64,000 nucleotides of DNA from an uncultured Ruminococcus sp. (GCA_910584195.1 CAJTYV010000004.1:1-64000); one strand, 5' to 3'. Counted from the first letter of the stretch, positions 17,104 to 25,006 are shown. Made by a program: numbers and translations. The notes: generated by a model not told the origin, from the sequence alone.

Positions 17104-17766
17104 TTGATTTACGTTACAGGCGATACTCACGGAGATATTACACGTTTTAAAGATTCGCAGATGAAAAAGCTTAAAAAAGGAGATACGCTTATAATTTGCG
17201 GTGATTTCGGCTTTATCTGGAACGGTTCGAAAAAGGAAAAGTCAGTGTTGAAAAAACTGGCGGCGCTTGAATATAATATCGCTTTTATTGACGGTTGTCA
17301 TGAAAATTTTGATTTGCTGGAAAAATTTCCGGAAAGTATATGGAACGGCGGTATGGCAAGAGTAATTGCTCCTAATCTTATTCATCTGATGAGGGGACAG
17401 ATTTATACTATAGAGGGTAAGAAAATTTTTACGTTCGGCGGAGGTCATAGTCAGGATATAGAATTTCGCCGCGAATCTGACTGGTGGGAGCGTGAGCAGC
17501 CTACTCATGAGGAAATTATGGAAGCGTTAAGTAACCTTAAAGCTCACGGGAATACAGTGGATTTTGTTATAACCCACGAACCGCCGGCTTCAGTTAAAGA
17601 TTGTCTCGGTGTCGATGTATTTCAGCGTATTGAAGTGCATGCTCTTTTTGAGGAAATTATCAAGACATGCAGATATGAAAAATGGTTTTTTGGAAAATGT
17701 CATATCGACAAGCATATTCCGGTAAAATTTTTTTCGGTATTTAATAGTGTTACTCCGTTAAAATAG
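17104..17766 (+). CDS. Calcineurin-like metallophosphoesterase
   Basis: A 220-residue metal-dependent phosphoesterase. The dimetal-binding motifs are in order: GDTHGD (residues 6-11), GDFGF (about 33-37), GCHEN (about 63-67), THEPP (about 158-162) and a late GKCHID replacing the usual GHxH. The substrate is unknown; related proteins act on nucleotides or phosphoproteins. The start codon is TTG at 17104, supported by GGGAGG at a spacing of about 8 nt; no ATG fits before the first motif. It has its own promoter and no partner gene in the unit. Confidence 0.85.
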   Translation: MIYVTGDTHGDITRFKDSQMKKLKKGDTLIICGDFGFIWNGSKKEKSVLKKLAALEYNIAFIDGCHENFDLLEKFPESIWNGGMARVIAPNLIHLMRGQIYTIEGKKIFTFGGGHSQDIEFRRESDWWEREQPTHEEIMEALSNLKAHGNTVDFVITHEPPASVKDCLGVDVFQRIEVHALFEEIIKTCRYEKWFFGKCHIDKHIPVKFFSVFNSVTPLK

Positions 17767-17823
17767 GAATTATCAGCGCATTTAGGGCATAAAATGTACC
17801 ATATTTGAATCGAGGTGCTTTTT

Positions 17824-18291
17824 ATGAACAAGATAAACCGAACAGATTTATTGATTTTTATTGTTTCAACAGAACTTGCAGGAGCTGTTTCAGCATTGCT
17901 TTCAGGCGGATTCGTCAGTTATTATTACGAACTTGTCAAACCGCCTTTTTCGCCGCCCGGGTGGGTATTTCCGATAGTATGGGCTGTCTTGTACGCGCTT
18001 ATGGGAATTTCCGCATATATGGTATACAGCAGCGAAAGCAGTTTGAGAAAGCCTGCAATGGGAATTTATATAGCTCAGCTTGCGGTAAATTTTTCCTGGA
18101 GCATAATTTTCTTCCGATTCAAGCTTCTGAATGTCGCAGCGGTCACAACTGTGATTCTGACGGTGTTTGTGACAGCTATGATATATTGTTTTTCTCGTAT
18201 ACGAAAAGCTGCCGGATTTATAAATATTCCATATCTTTTGTGGAGTATTTTTGCGTCTTATCTTGCAATTGGAACTGCAATGCTTAACTGA
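17824..18291 (+). CDS. TspO/MBR family membrane protein
   Basis: A 155-residue membrane protein with five predicted spans. It shows the family features near the N terminus, KPPFSPPGWVFPIVWAVLYA and LMGISAYMVY, as well as aromatic residues through the later helices (VNFSWSIIFF). TspO proteins bind porphyrins and cholesterol-like ligands; the role in anaerobes is unknown. The ATG at 17824 is chosen because GAGGTG lies 6-7 nt upstream; one upstream in-frame start has no such site. It stands between the phosphoesterase gene and the small Cys-rich gene. Confidence 0.9.
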   Translation: MNKINRTDLLIFIVSTELAGAVSALLSGGFVSYYYELVKPPFSPPGWVFPIVWAVLYALMGISAYMVYSSESSLRKPAMGIYIAQLAVNFSWSIIFFRFKLLNVAAVTTVILTVFVTAMIYCFSRIRKAAGFINIPYLLWSIFASYLAIGTAMLN

Positions 18292-18333
18292 GAGCATCAT
18301 AATTAAGGAAAAATAATTTCCAATATTTCATCA

Positions 18334-18362
18334 TTGATTTAATTAAAGAACTGTGCTATAAT
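18334..18362 (+). promoter_or_regulatory. Strong promoter of the micro-gene
   Basis: TTGATT, 17-bp spacer, TATAAT. Transcription should begin near 18370, giving an RNA of roughly 185 nt up to the terminator ending at about 18558. Confidence 0.8.
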
Positions 18363-18388
18363 TAAATTATCCCAAGAGGGGAAATAAA

Positions 18389-18427
18389 ATCGCTGTAAAA
18401 GAATGTGCGCAGTTCTTGCGCGGCGAT
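18389..18427 (+). promoter_or_regulatory. Structured leader of the micro-gene
   Basis: Nested inverted repeats: outer ATCGC (18389-18393) with GCGAT (18423-18427), inner GCGC (18407-18410) with GCGC (18418-18421) around a 7-nt loop. It ends 7 nt before the ribosome site GGAGGT, so it could influence translation. No known riboswitch was recognised. Confidence 0.5.
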
Positions 18428-18446
18428 AAATTTGGAGGTACTTAAT

Positions 18447-18497
18447 ATGTGTAATCTTTGGAAAATGCTCTGCGACCTTTTCAAGTGCTGCAAGTAA
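18447..18497 (+). CDS. 16-residue Cys-rich peptide
   Basis: A tiny open frame encoding MCNLWKMLCDLFKCCK. It has a near-ideal ribosome site (TTTGGAGGTACTTAAT) before ATG. It is the only frame between a consensus promoter (18334-18362) and a strong terminator (18519-18558), so the transcript appears devoted to it. Four of sixteen residues are cysteine and the remainder alternate hydrophobic and basic residues, compatible with an amphipathic helix or a metal- or thiol-reactive peptide. No known family was recognised. An alternative is that the RNA itself is functional and translation is secondary. Confidence 0.6.
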   Translation: MCNLWKMLCDLFKCCK

Positions 18498-18516
18498 TCT
18501 TTTAACTTGATCGTGA

Positions 18517-18558
18517 AAAACGACCCGATAGGATTTTGTTCCTGTCGGGTCGTTTTTT
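18517..18558 (+). terminator. Terminator of the micro-gene
   Basis: A 15-bp nearly perfect stem (AACGACCCGATAGGA / TCCTGTCGGGTCGTT) with a short loop followed by six T residues. It is one of the strongest terminators in the window. Confidence 0.9.
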
Positions 18559-18589
18559 AGGGAAACACTGATTAAATCAGAGTTTCCCT
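18559..18589. repeat. Near-perfect palindrome
   Basis: AGGGAAACACTGATT is followed, after one base, by its complement with one mismatch (AATCAGAGTTTCCCT). It directly follows the micro-gene terminator and may be a short REP-like element. Confidence 0.5.
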
Positions 18590-18615
18590 ATTTTTATACA
18601 TAAATTTCTCCAAAA

Positions 18616-18643
18616 GAAAAAGAGCTGATTTTTCAGCTCTTTT
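18616..18643. terminator. Bidirectional terminator
   Basis: Perfect stem AAAAGAGCTGA / TCAGCTCTTTT with a TTTT loop. It lies about 10 bp past the stop of the interrupted small minus-strand gene and could serve both strands. Confidence 0.75.
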
Positions 18644-18653
18644 GTCATATTAT

Positions 18654-18982
18654 TCAATCGTTTTCTTCAAAATCATCAGATTTCACAACCGATTTTTCAC
18701 AGTTTTGCATGAAAGCTTTTAAGGCAACACCGGACAAAGCTCGCCTGACGGCTTTGCACGTCATCTGCTTGCATATTTCTCGCCATCTTGCACAGAAATT
18801 CCTTGACATACGACAGTATGCCTGCGTCATTTCTGTACAATCTGACGAAAAATCTGACTGCGCATCTGACGTACAATCTTTATGCGGTGTTGCCTTAAAT
18901 CTGATGTCAAATCTTCAAGCTCTTTTTGTAAATCTGCAATTTTAGCCTGAGATTTATAAAATAACGTTTTATAGTCTGTCAT
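18654..18982 (-). pseudogene. Small gene interrupted by a MITE
   Basis: A strong ribosome site (AGGAGGTGATATC) precedes ATG at 18982. The frame reads MTDYKTLFYKSQAKIADLQK and onwards, a probable coiled coil, for about 35 codons, then enters the 172-bp repeat element and stops inside it at 18827 after 51 codons. Removing the element and one copy of the 4-bp TTAA duplication restores one continuous frame of 50 residues, ending AFMQNCEKSVVKSDDFEEND with a stop at 18654, followed by a terminator. The original product is thus a small, charged, coiled-coil-like protein of unknown function. It is divergent from the HTH gene at 19093. A truncated 51-residue product may still be made. Confidence 0.75.
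18723..18894. mobile_element. MITE family A, copy 1 (172 bp)
   Basis: A 172-bp element with terminal inverted repeats GGCAACACCG... / ...CGGTGTTGCC, flanked by a TTAA direct duplication (18719-18722 and 18895-18898). There is no coding capacity for a transposase. A copy of exactly the same length lies at 41713-41884 and a deleted copy at 59656-59726. It interrupts a small gene, which proves mobility in the past. Confidence 0.85.
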
Positions 18983-19092
18983 GATATCACCTCCTATATA
19001 TCCTTATATAAGTATACACCTTAATGCGGGAATTTTCAATAGTAAATATATACGCTATTATGGATATAGTAATAATATTGACGGAGGTTTCC

Positions 19093-19296
19093 ATGATAAA
19101 ACTTACTTTAGACAAAATAATGTCAGAAAAAGGGATAACAAGATACCAGCTTGCAAAAATGACCGAAATAAAATATCAGACTATTGATAATTATTACAAA
19201 AATAAAGTTGTTCGTTATGATAGTTACATTCTTTCAAAAATTTGTGAGGCACTTAATTGTGAAATTGCCGATATTTTGACATATATCCATAATTAA
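19093..19296 (+). CDS. Small Cro/CI-type HTH regulator
   Basis: A 67-residue DNA-binding protein consisting of one XRE-type helix-turn-helix domain: LDKIMSEKGITRYQLAKMTE (helices 1-2), IKYQTIDNYYKN (recognition part) and SKICEALNCEIADIL (helix 5). It resembles the YozG-like stand-alone regulators. ACGGAGG precedes the ATG at 19093. It is divergent from the interrupted coiled-coil gene at 18982, with only about 110 bp between them, so it may have controlled that pair. A short regulator with a divergent small partner is also the layout of some toxin-antitoxin loci, but nothing further supports that. Confidence 0.85.
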   Translation: MIKLTLDKIMSEKGITRYQLAKMTEIKYQTIDNYYKNKVVRYDSYILSKICEALNCEIADILTYIHN

Positions 19297-19456
19297 ACTT
19301 GATGTTCAGTGGTATTGCAAATGAGAATTTGGATTTTTCATCATCGCTGACCTCTGAATGGAACAGTGCTGCCTCGAATTCCCTCGAATCTACGGCTATC
19401 GCAATATCTACATCTGCATCGTCCTTTGGGAAAACTCTTGGAATTTCGATGTTTCC

Positions 19457-20149
19457 TTATTTTTTCCATGGACGCTTATTTTCCGTCCACCCTTTTGCTT
19501 TCCAATATTTTTTATCGGCTTCGTTAAAACCGTTTTTCTGCATTTTGCACATAATCGAAAAGAAAAATTTTGTTTTAAGGCTGGGTTTGAGATTTTTTTC
19601 CTTAGAGGTTATTTTTTTCGCAAGAGTTTCAATGTCCTTTTCAATTTTATTTTTTCTTTTTGAGCTGACATTTTCCCATGAAACCTCTCTTACGGCAATG
19701 CCATATTTGTAAGTTTTAGCAATTCCCCAGAAAAAAGCGCTGTCAGCCATATCTTTAATTGCGCTGTTCATTCCTGCACCGGCGGCGGTCGAAATACATA
19801 CAGCCTGTTTGGAGAACATTTTTTCTTCAGGGCGATGTACCATCCACCGCCAGCCGTAATGGTCAAGAAAAGCTTTCATTGCGCCTGTTGAGTGATAAAC
19901 ATAAACAGGACTTGCGAGTATTACGATGTCTGCATTATCTATTGAATTTGTAAGCGGCAAAAGCTTTTCATAGTGAGGACATTTTGTCTCTGATTCTTCA
20001 AAACATGTACAGCAGCCGAGGCAAAATTCTCCGAAATCTCTTGGCAGAAAAAATTCTTCATATTCGCTGCTGAGTTTTTTTGCCAGTATTCTTGCAATAT
20101 TACAGGTTGAACCGCTGTGACTTTGCCCGTGTATTATTGTAACTTTCAT
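19457..20149 (-). CDS. Iron-sulfur-flavoprotein-like flavodoxin-fold protein
   Basis: A 230-residue protein. The N terminus has an FMN-phosphate loop (IIHGQSHSGSTCNIARIL). A compact cysteine motif C-x2-C-x2-C-x7-C lies around residues 48-62 (FCLGCCTCFEESETKC). This spacing fits the 4Fe-4S motif of archaeal and clostridial Isf-type flavoproteins. It is followed by SPVYVYHSTGAMKAFLDHYGW, typical of NAD(P)H-dependent FMN proteins. The ATG at 20149 has AAAGAGG upstream. It follows rnfB after 22 bp and is presumably co-transcribed with the Rnf operon, suggesting electron exchange with ferredoxin. The physiological partner is not known. Confidence 0.75.
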   Translation of the reverse strand: MKVTIIHGQSHSGSTCNIARILAKKLSSEYEEFFLPRDFGEFCLGCCTCFEESETKCPHYEKLLPLTNSIDNADIVILASPVYVYHSTGAMKAFLDHYGWRWMVHRPEEKMFSKQAVCISTAAGAGMNSAIKDMADSAFFWGIAKTYKYGIAVREVSWENVSSKRKNKIEKDIETLAKKITSKEKNLKPSLKTKFFFSIMCKMQKNGFNEADKKYWKAKGWTENKRPWKK

Positions 20150-20171
20150 TATTACCTCTTTCTGTGTCACT

Positions 20172-20951
20172 TTAATGGATAACTTTTACCGGACAAGAGT
20201 CTTTGCATATACCGCAGCTTGTGCATTTATCATAGTCTATCACTGCATGAGCATTTACGACTTTTATTGCACCGTTAGGACATTTCCGCTCGCACATCTT
20301 ACAGCCTATGCAGCCGTTTGAGCAGGCAAGTTTTGTGGCTTTTCCATTGTCTTGAGATGAGCAAAGCACATCTATGTTTTTTTCTTTGGGTTTAATAGAA
20401 ATAAGATGATTGGGGCATACGGCTTCGCATTGACCGCAGGCTCCGCATAATGCCGGAATTACTTTGGCTAAGCCTTTTTCGATTTTTATTGCATTGTGTT
20501 CGCATACTGCCGCACAATCTCCTAAGCCGATACAGCCGTATTTGCACAGACCATTTCCGCCATAGAACCGTTTTGCGGCTTTACACGACTGAACGCCGTC
20601 AAAATCGAAATGCGGCTTTGCGGCATCACAATCTCCGCTGCAATGAACTACGGCTGTCATAGGAATAACATCGGCTGCGGCAGTACCAAGTATTCCGGCA
20701 ATTTTTCCAGCAGCTTCGCTTCCGCCGGGACGGCATAGATTAGTTGCTGCGCCACTGTTTACGATAGCGTCTGCATAATCCGCACAGCCGGCAAAACCGC
20801 ATGCTCCGCAGTTTGCCTGAGGAAGAGACTCGCTTATTTTTTCGATACGTTCGTCAATTTCTACATAAAATATTTTGGAAGCTATGGTAAGAAGAACTCC
20901 TGCAAGTATTCCGCAGACTCCCAAAATAAGAGCAGGTATCAAGTAAGTCAT
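20172..20951 (-). CDS. rnfB: Rnf complex subunit B
   Basis: A 259-residue ferredoxin-like subunit of the Na+ or H+-pumping ferredoxin:NAD+ oxidoreductase. It contains one N-terminal membrane helix and the RnfB cluster motif ANCGACGFAGCADYADA. Downstream are several ferredoxin-type CxxCxxC motifs, including CGACGQCEAVCP, CIGCKMCERKCP and CTSCGICKDSCP. The start at 20951 has AAGGAGG. It is the last rnf gene, as in other Firmicutes, and is followed by the flavoprotein gene. Confidence 0.95.
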   Translation of the reverse strand: MTYLIPALILGVCGILAGVLLTIASKIFYVEIDERIEKISESLPQANCGACGFAGCADYADAIVNSGAATNLCRPGGSEAAGKIAGILGTAAADVIPMTAVVHCSGDCDAAKPHFDFDGVQSCKAAKRFYGGNGLCKYGCIGLGDCAAVCEHNAIKIEKGLAKVIPALCGACGQCEAVCPNHLISIKPKEKNIDVLCSSQDNGKATKLACSNGCIGCKMCERKCPNGAIKVVNAHAVIDYDKCTSCGICKDSCPVKVIH

Positions 20952-20963
20952 ATCCGTACCTCC

Positions 20964-21542
20964 TTAATTGAACAGACCCGAAAAGCCCATGAAGCTTACG
21001 GATACTATGGACGCAGCGATAAGGGTAGCGGGAACTCCCTTGAAGGTTTCTGGAATATCGGCATATTCAAGCTTTTTACGAACTCCGGAAAAAATCACAA
21101 GCGCGAGCATAAATCCCAGACCGCCGCCGAGAGCGTTCACTATTGACTGTATAAATCCGTAGCTGTTGTCAATATTAAGAACCGTAACGCCAAGAACTGC
21201 GCAGTTAGTAGTGATAAGCGGCAGATACACGCCCAATGATTTATAAAGCGGCGGCAGCATTTTTTTCATAGCAATTTCAACAAGCTGAACGAAAAGAGCT
21301 ATAACAAGTATAAATACGACTGTATCAAAATATTCCAGTCCGTTTGGAACAAGTATTCCGTGATGTATAGGATATGTAACGATAGTTGCACATATCATAA
21401 CGAAAGTAACGGCTATACCCATTCCGGAAGCGCTGTCGAGCTTTTTGGAAACTCCCAGAAACGGGCATATTCCCATAAATTTTGAAAGCACAAAGTTATC
21501 TGTAAGCATTGCCGAAAGAAGTATGACGCCTAAGGTTTTCAT
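20964..21542 (-). CDS. rnfA: Rnf complex subunit A
   Basis: A 192-residue integral membrane subunit with six predicted spans. Family markers are DNFVLSKFMGICPFLGVSKK near the N terminus and PLITTNCAVLGVTVLN in the middle; RnfA and RnfE are homologous and pack as an inverted pair around an iron-sulfur site. The start overlaps the rnfE stop by 4 bp, indicating coupling. Ribosome site TAAGGAGG. Confidence 0.97.
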   Translation of the reverse strand: MKTLGVILLSAMLTDNFVLSKFMGICPFLGVSKKLDSASGMGIAVTFVMICATIVTYPIHHGILVPNGLEYFDTVVFILVIALFVQLVEIAMKKMLPPLYKSLGVYLPLITTNCAVLGVTVLNIDNSYGFIQSIVNALGGGLGFMLALVIFSGVRKKLEYADIPETFKGVPATLIAASIVSVSFMGFSGLFN

Positions 21543-22264
21543 GAGGCTTTTTCCTCCTTATTATCGCATTTTCCCGACATCGGGCAGTTATCGCAGCCTC
21601 CGCACTCGATTTCCTGAGGCGGTTTTTTGTTTGAAAGCTTATTAACCATGGCGATTATTATACCAAGCGTAAAGAAACCTCCTGCCGGCATAATAAACAG
21701 CAGCATCGGATTTTCACTTACAAAGGGAATAGTTATCGGCTGCCAATCTTCTATTCCTATCATTTGTCCCAATCCTGCGAGCCATTGTCCCGAGCCGAGT
21801 ATTTCACGAACAGAACCCATTATAAACAGCGCAAGGGTAAATCCAAGTCCCATGCCTATTGCATCACAGGCGGAAGCGATGACATTGTTTTTGCTTGCGA
21901 ACATTTCAGCGCGTCCGAAAATAATACAGTTTACGGTTATGAGCGTAAGATAAATTCCGAGACTTTCATAAAGCGGCGGAACAAATCCTTCCAAAAGGAA
22001 ACCGACAAGCGTTACGAAGCTTGCGATGATTACAATAAATGCAGGAATTCTAACCTTATCTGGTATGACCTTTCTGAGAGCCGATATTACGATGTTTGAC
22101 CCGAGGAGTACAAAGGTTGTCGCAAGTCCCATTCCGATTCCGTTGCTCGCCTGCGTTGTAACGGCAAGCGTCGGGCACATTCCAAGAAGCATGACAAGCG
22201 TTGGGTTTTCCTTAATAATACCTTTGGAAATTTCTTTCACAAGGGGAGTCTTATTTTCCGCCAT
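21539..22264 (-). CDS. rnfE: Rnf complex subunit E
   Basis: A 241-residue membrane subunit. Conserved parts are NPTLVMLLGMCPTLAVTTQA, LITVNCIIFGRAEMFASKN and SACDAIGMGLGFTLAL. The C-terminal tail is unusual in being Cys-rich (CGGCDNCPMSGKCDNKEEKAS, with four cysteines in about a dozen residues) and could bind a metal; this tail is not part of the core family. The gene overlaps rnfG by 14 bp. Confidence 0.96.
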   Translation of the reverse strand: MAENKTPLVKEISKGIIKENPTLVMLLGMCPTLAVTTQASNGIGMGLATTFVLLGSNIVISALRKVIPDKVRIPAFIVIIASFVTLVGFLLEGFVPPLYESLGIYLTLITVNCIIFGRAEMFASKNNVIASACDAIGMGLGFTLALFIMGSVREILGSGQWLAGLGQMIGIEDWQPITIPFVSENPMLLFIMPAGGFFTLGIIIAMVNKLSNKKPPQEIECGGCDNCPMSGKCDNKEEKAS

Positions 22265-22784
22265 TTAATATCGCCTCCTTATTTTCTGTGTAAACTTTTA
22301 GCGCAGTATCAACAGCGTTTTTCATTCCTTTTGAGGAGAATGTTGCGCCGCTGATAGCGTCAAGCGGAACGTCCGGCATATGTGCGCCGTAAAACTGCTC
22401 ACGGAAATCAGCTTCATCACGAACCTTTGAACCAAGTCCAGGAGTTTCGCCCAAAGAAACGAATTCAATACCCGAAACCGCTCCGTTTTCATCAATGCCG
22501 ACAAGAATATTTATACCGCCTTTGGAGTAGCCGTCTGCCGATACCTGAACGGCAGTTTTTCCATCGGGAGTAACCGCAATTGCCTGTACAGAGACTTCGC
22601 CAAAGTTATTATCAATAAGAACGCAGTCAGTTTTCCCAAAAAGTGCCTCAACGCTTGCATTGAAGCGAAGCGCTTTTTGTTCGGCAATATTTTCTTTAGT
22701 CAGCTCGTGAGCAAAAACAAGCAGCAGCGATGCAACAACGCATATTACAGTCAATACGATCGGCGGCTTTATGTTATCCTTCAT
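22251..22784 (-). CDS. rnfG: Rnf complex subunit G (FMN-binding)
   Basis: A 177-residue subunit with one N-terminal membrane helix (PPIVLTVICVVASLLLVFA) and an extracytoplasmic FMN-binding domain. The covalent flavinylation motif S-G-A-T is seen in LDAISGATFSSKGM near residue 147, where the threonine carries FMN. Other conserved parts are GGINILVGIDENG and ETPGLGSKV. The gene overlaps both rnfD and rnfE by a few bases. Confidence 0.95.
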   Translation of the reverse strand: MKDNIKPPIVLTVICVVASLLLVFAHELTKENIAEQKALRFNASVEALFGKTDCVLIDNNFGEVSVQAIAVTPDGKTAVQVSADGYSKGGINILVGIDENGAVSGIEFVSLGETPGLGSKVRDEADFREQFYGAHMPDVPLDAISGATFSSKGMKNAVDTALKVYTENKEAILNGGK

Positions 22785-23721
22785 TTTTTTCAGCCTCCTT
22801 TGCTCCGAAAATTTTTGTGCGTGTAAGCTGCTCGATATATGGAGTAAGCACGTTCATAAGAAGGATCGAGAACGATACCCCTTCCGGAAACGAGCCGAAA
22901 TGACGTATAACAAATGTGACGATCCCGCAGCCCAGACCGAATACGATTTTTCCCTTTGTGGAAATGGGGGTTGTCGCGTAATCGGTTGCCATAAAGAACG
23001 CTCCGAGGAATACTCCGCCTGCAAGTATCTGATAAATCGGGTCGTCGCCTGCGATAAGTGATAAGAGCGCAAGGCTTCCGATAAATGAGAGAGGAGCTGC
23101 AAGACTTATGATTTTCTTTGCGGCAAGGAAAAGTCCGCCTGCAAGTATAGCCAATGCGCAGGTTTCTCCGATACATCCGCCTACATTTCCAAGGAATAAA
23201 TCAAGATATGAAGGAAGTGAGCCATCTCCGCCAAGCGCAAGGGGAGTTGCACCTGTTACAGCGTCAGCGGCGTTTTCGCGCCAAAAAAACGGGATCACCC
23301 AGTTTGTCATAGCTGACGGGAAGCTTACCATAAGTACGATACGTGCGGTTATAGCAGGGTTAGCAAAATTTTGTCCCAGTCCGCCGAAAAGCTGTTTTAC
23401 AATAACGATCGCAACAAAACTGCCGATAACCGCTATCCACCAAGGAAGCGTTACGGGAAGATTCATTGCAAGGAGAAGTCCTGTTACAACCGCTGAAAAG
23501 TCGCCGATTGTGTTTTCACGCTTCATGAGTTTTCTGCACAGAAACTCAAACAATACACAGCTTCCTACACATATTGCTGTGAGCAGAAGCGCACGAAAAC
23601 CGAATATGAAACATCCTGCTGCAAGCGCAGGCATAAGTGCAGCGCAGACAGTCAACATTATTGTTGATGTCTTTGTATAATTTTCATCATGCGGAGACGG
23701 TGAAACGATAAGTCTGTTCAT
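22774..23721 (-). CDS. rnfD: Rnf complex subunit D
   Basis: A 315-residue polytopic membrane subunit with a covalent FMN site: DAVTGATPLALGG (the D/S-G-A-T-like motif with Thr near residue 155). Other markers are VSPSPHDENYTKTSTIM at the N terminus, GGLGQNFANPAITARIVLM and FMATDYATTPISTKGKI. Starts at 23721 with GTGAGGTC upstream and follows rnfC after 7 bp. Confidence 0.96.
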   Translation of the reverse strand: MNRLIVSPSPHDENYTKTSTIMLTVCAALMPALAAGCFIFGFRALLLTAICVGSCVLFEFLCRKLMKRENTIGDFSAVVTGLLLAMNLPVTLPWWIAVIGSFVAIVIVKQLFGGLGQNFANPAITARIVLMVSFPSAMTNWVIPFFWRENAADAVTGATPLALGGDGSLPSYLDLFLGNVGGCIGETCALAILAGGLFLAAKKIISLAAPLSFIGSLALLSLIAGDDPIYQILAGGVFLGAFFMATDYATTPISTKGKIVFGLGCGIVTFVIRHFGSFPEGVSFSILLMNVLTPYIEQLTRTKIFGAKEAEKNEG

Positions 23722-23728
23722 GCTGACC

Positions 23729-25006
23729 TCACTTTCTCGGTATCAAAGCCTTGGCAAGCTGATTTGTTTCCGCTAATTTTCTGTTTGCGGGACAAACATA
23801 CGTGCAGCTTCCGCAGTTCATGCAAAGCATGACTTTAAGCGCTTTGAGATCGTCAATATTTTTGATTTTATAAGCTTTGTCAATTTCCGCAGGCATAAGT
23901 CCGAGCGGACAGACGTTTACACAGCGTCCACAGCGGATGCATGCCGAGGTTTTGCGGTCGTCGTAATGGTTGAAAGCTAAAAGGGCGTTGGTTGTTTTAA
24001 CTACGGGCATATTTACATCGGGAATGCACATGCCCATCATCGGACCGCCGGAAATAAGTTTTTTTATTGATTCAACATCGGTTTTGCAGAAGTTGAGTAT
24101 ATCAATGAACGGCGTTCCGACAGGCGCAAAGATATTTTGTGGTTCGCCGACAGCGTTTCCGTCTACCGTTATTCGTCTTGTAATAAACGGCATTCCGGTT
24201 TTTGAATAACGGCAGAGAAATGCGGCTGTTGAAACGTTAAGGACAATAACTCCAACGTCCGATGGCAGCTTGCCCTCTTCAACTATTCGTCCTGTAGTAT
24301 TGTAGATTATTACTTTTTCTGCACCTTGCGGATATGAGGAAGGTAGAGTTACAATATCTATAGTATCGTCGTTTTCAGCCATATCCTGAAATTTCTTGAT
24401 TGCTTCCGGTTTATTGGCTTCTACAGCGATTTTAGCGTTTTTTATGCGGAGTTTTTCCTTAACAAGACGAATTCCGCAAAGAACGTCTTCTGTGTTTTCC
24501 ATCATTTCGCGATAATCGGCTGTTATGTATGGCTCGCATTCAGCGGCGTTTATAATAAGAGTGTCAATGTCCGTTTTGGGATTAAGTTTGATATGCGTTG
24601 GAAAACCTGCGCCGCCCAGACCGCATACTCCGCTTTCACGCACAGCCTTAATAAAATTCTCCTTATCTGTTATAACGGGCGGTTTTACTTCCTCTGAAAC
24701 TTCCTGCTGACCGTCAGTTTCAATTTCAACAGCCTTGCATACTGTTCCGGCAGGCGTCAGGTAATCGCTTATCGCCGTAACTTTGCCTGATACGGAGGAG
24801 TGAACAGGAACGCTGAAAGGAGCGTCCGAATCTCCGATTTTCTGACCAACCTTTACAGTGTCGCCGACTTTTGCCAGCGGCGTACACGGCGCTCCCATAT
24901 GCATTGACATGGGAAGCTTGATCTTTTTGGGTAAAGGCAGGCTGACAGTTGCGGAATTTTCAGTATTTTTGCGGTGTTTAAGCTTTATACCGTTAAGTTT
25001 TTTCAT
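23729..25006 (-). CDS. rnfC: Rnf complex subunit C (NADH-binding)
   Basis: A 425-residue peripheral subunit that binds NADH and FMN and passes electrons to iron-sulfur centres. Domains in order are the N-terminal RnfC barrel (KLPMSMHMGAPCTPLAKVGD), the NADH/FMN site (VCGLGGAGFPTHIKLNP, NAAECEPYITADYREM, YPQGAEKVIIYN) and two C-terminal 4Fe-4S motifs (CIRCGRCVNVCPLG and CMNCGSCTYVCPANRK). The ATG at 25006 is chosen over a long upstream frame because AAGGAGG lies just before it. It is the first gene of rnfCDGEAB. Confidence 0.97.
   Translation of the reverse strand: MKKLNGIKLKHRKNTENSATVSLPLPKKIKLPMSMHMGAPCTPLAKVGDTVKVGQKIGDSDAPFSVPVHSSVSGKVTAISDYLTPAGTVCKAVEIETDGQQEVSEEVKPPVITDKENFIKAVRESGVCGLGGAGFPTHIKLNPKTDIDTLIINAAECEPYITADYREMMENTEDVLCGIRLVKEKLRIKNAKIAVEANKPEAIKKFQDMAENDDTIDIVTLPSSYPQGAEKVIIYNTTGRIVEEGKLPSDVGVIVLNVSTAAFLCRYSKTGMPFITRRITVDGNAVGEPQNIFAPVGTPFIDILNFCKTDVESIKKLISGGPMMGMCIPDVNMPVVKTTNALLAFNHYDDRKTSACIRCGRCVNVCPLGLMPAEIDKAYKIKNIDDLKALKVMLCMNCGSCTYVCPANRKLAETNQLAKALIPRK

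Noticed and set aside
18370..18446. c-di-GMP riboswitch upstream of the micro-gene, suggested by nearby GGDEF genes
   Set aside because: The conserved bases and tetraloop-receptor arrangement of GEMM-type riboswitches are not seen; only a nested hairpin is visible.
18654..19296. Toxin-antitoxin module
   Set aside because: The HTH protein could be an antitoxin, but the partner is a highly charged coiled-coil fragment interrupted by a MITE and resembles no known toxin.
19299..19456. Open minus-strand frame after the flavoprotein stop that reads like protein (VDIAIAVDSREFEAALFH)
   Set aside because: It has no start codon or ribosome site and runs into the antisense of the HTH gene. It may be a decayed C-terminal fragment, but there is not enough to call a gene.
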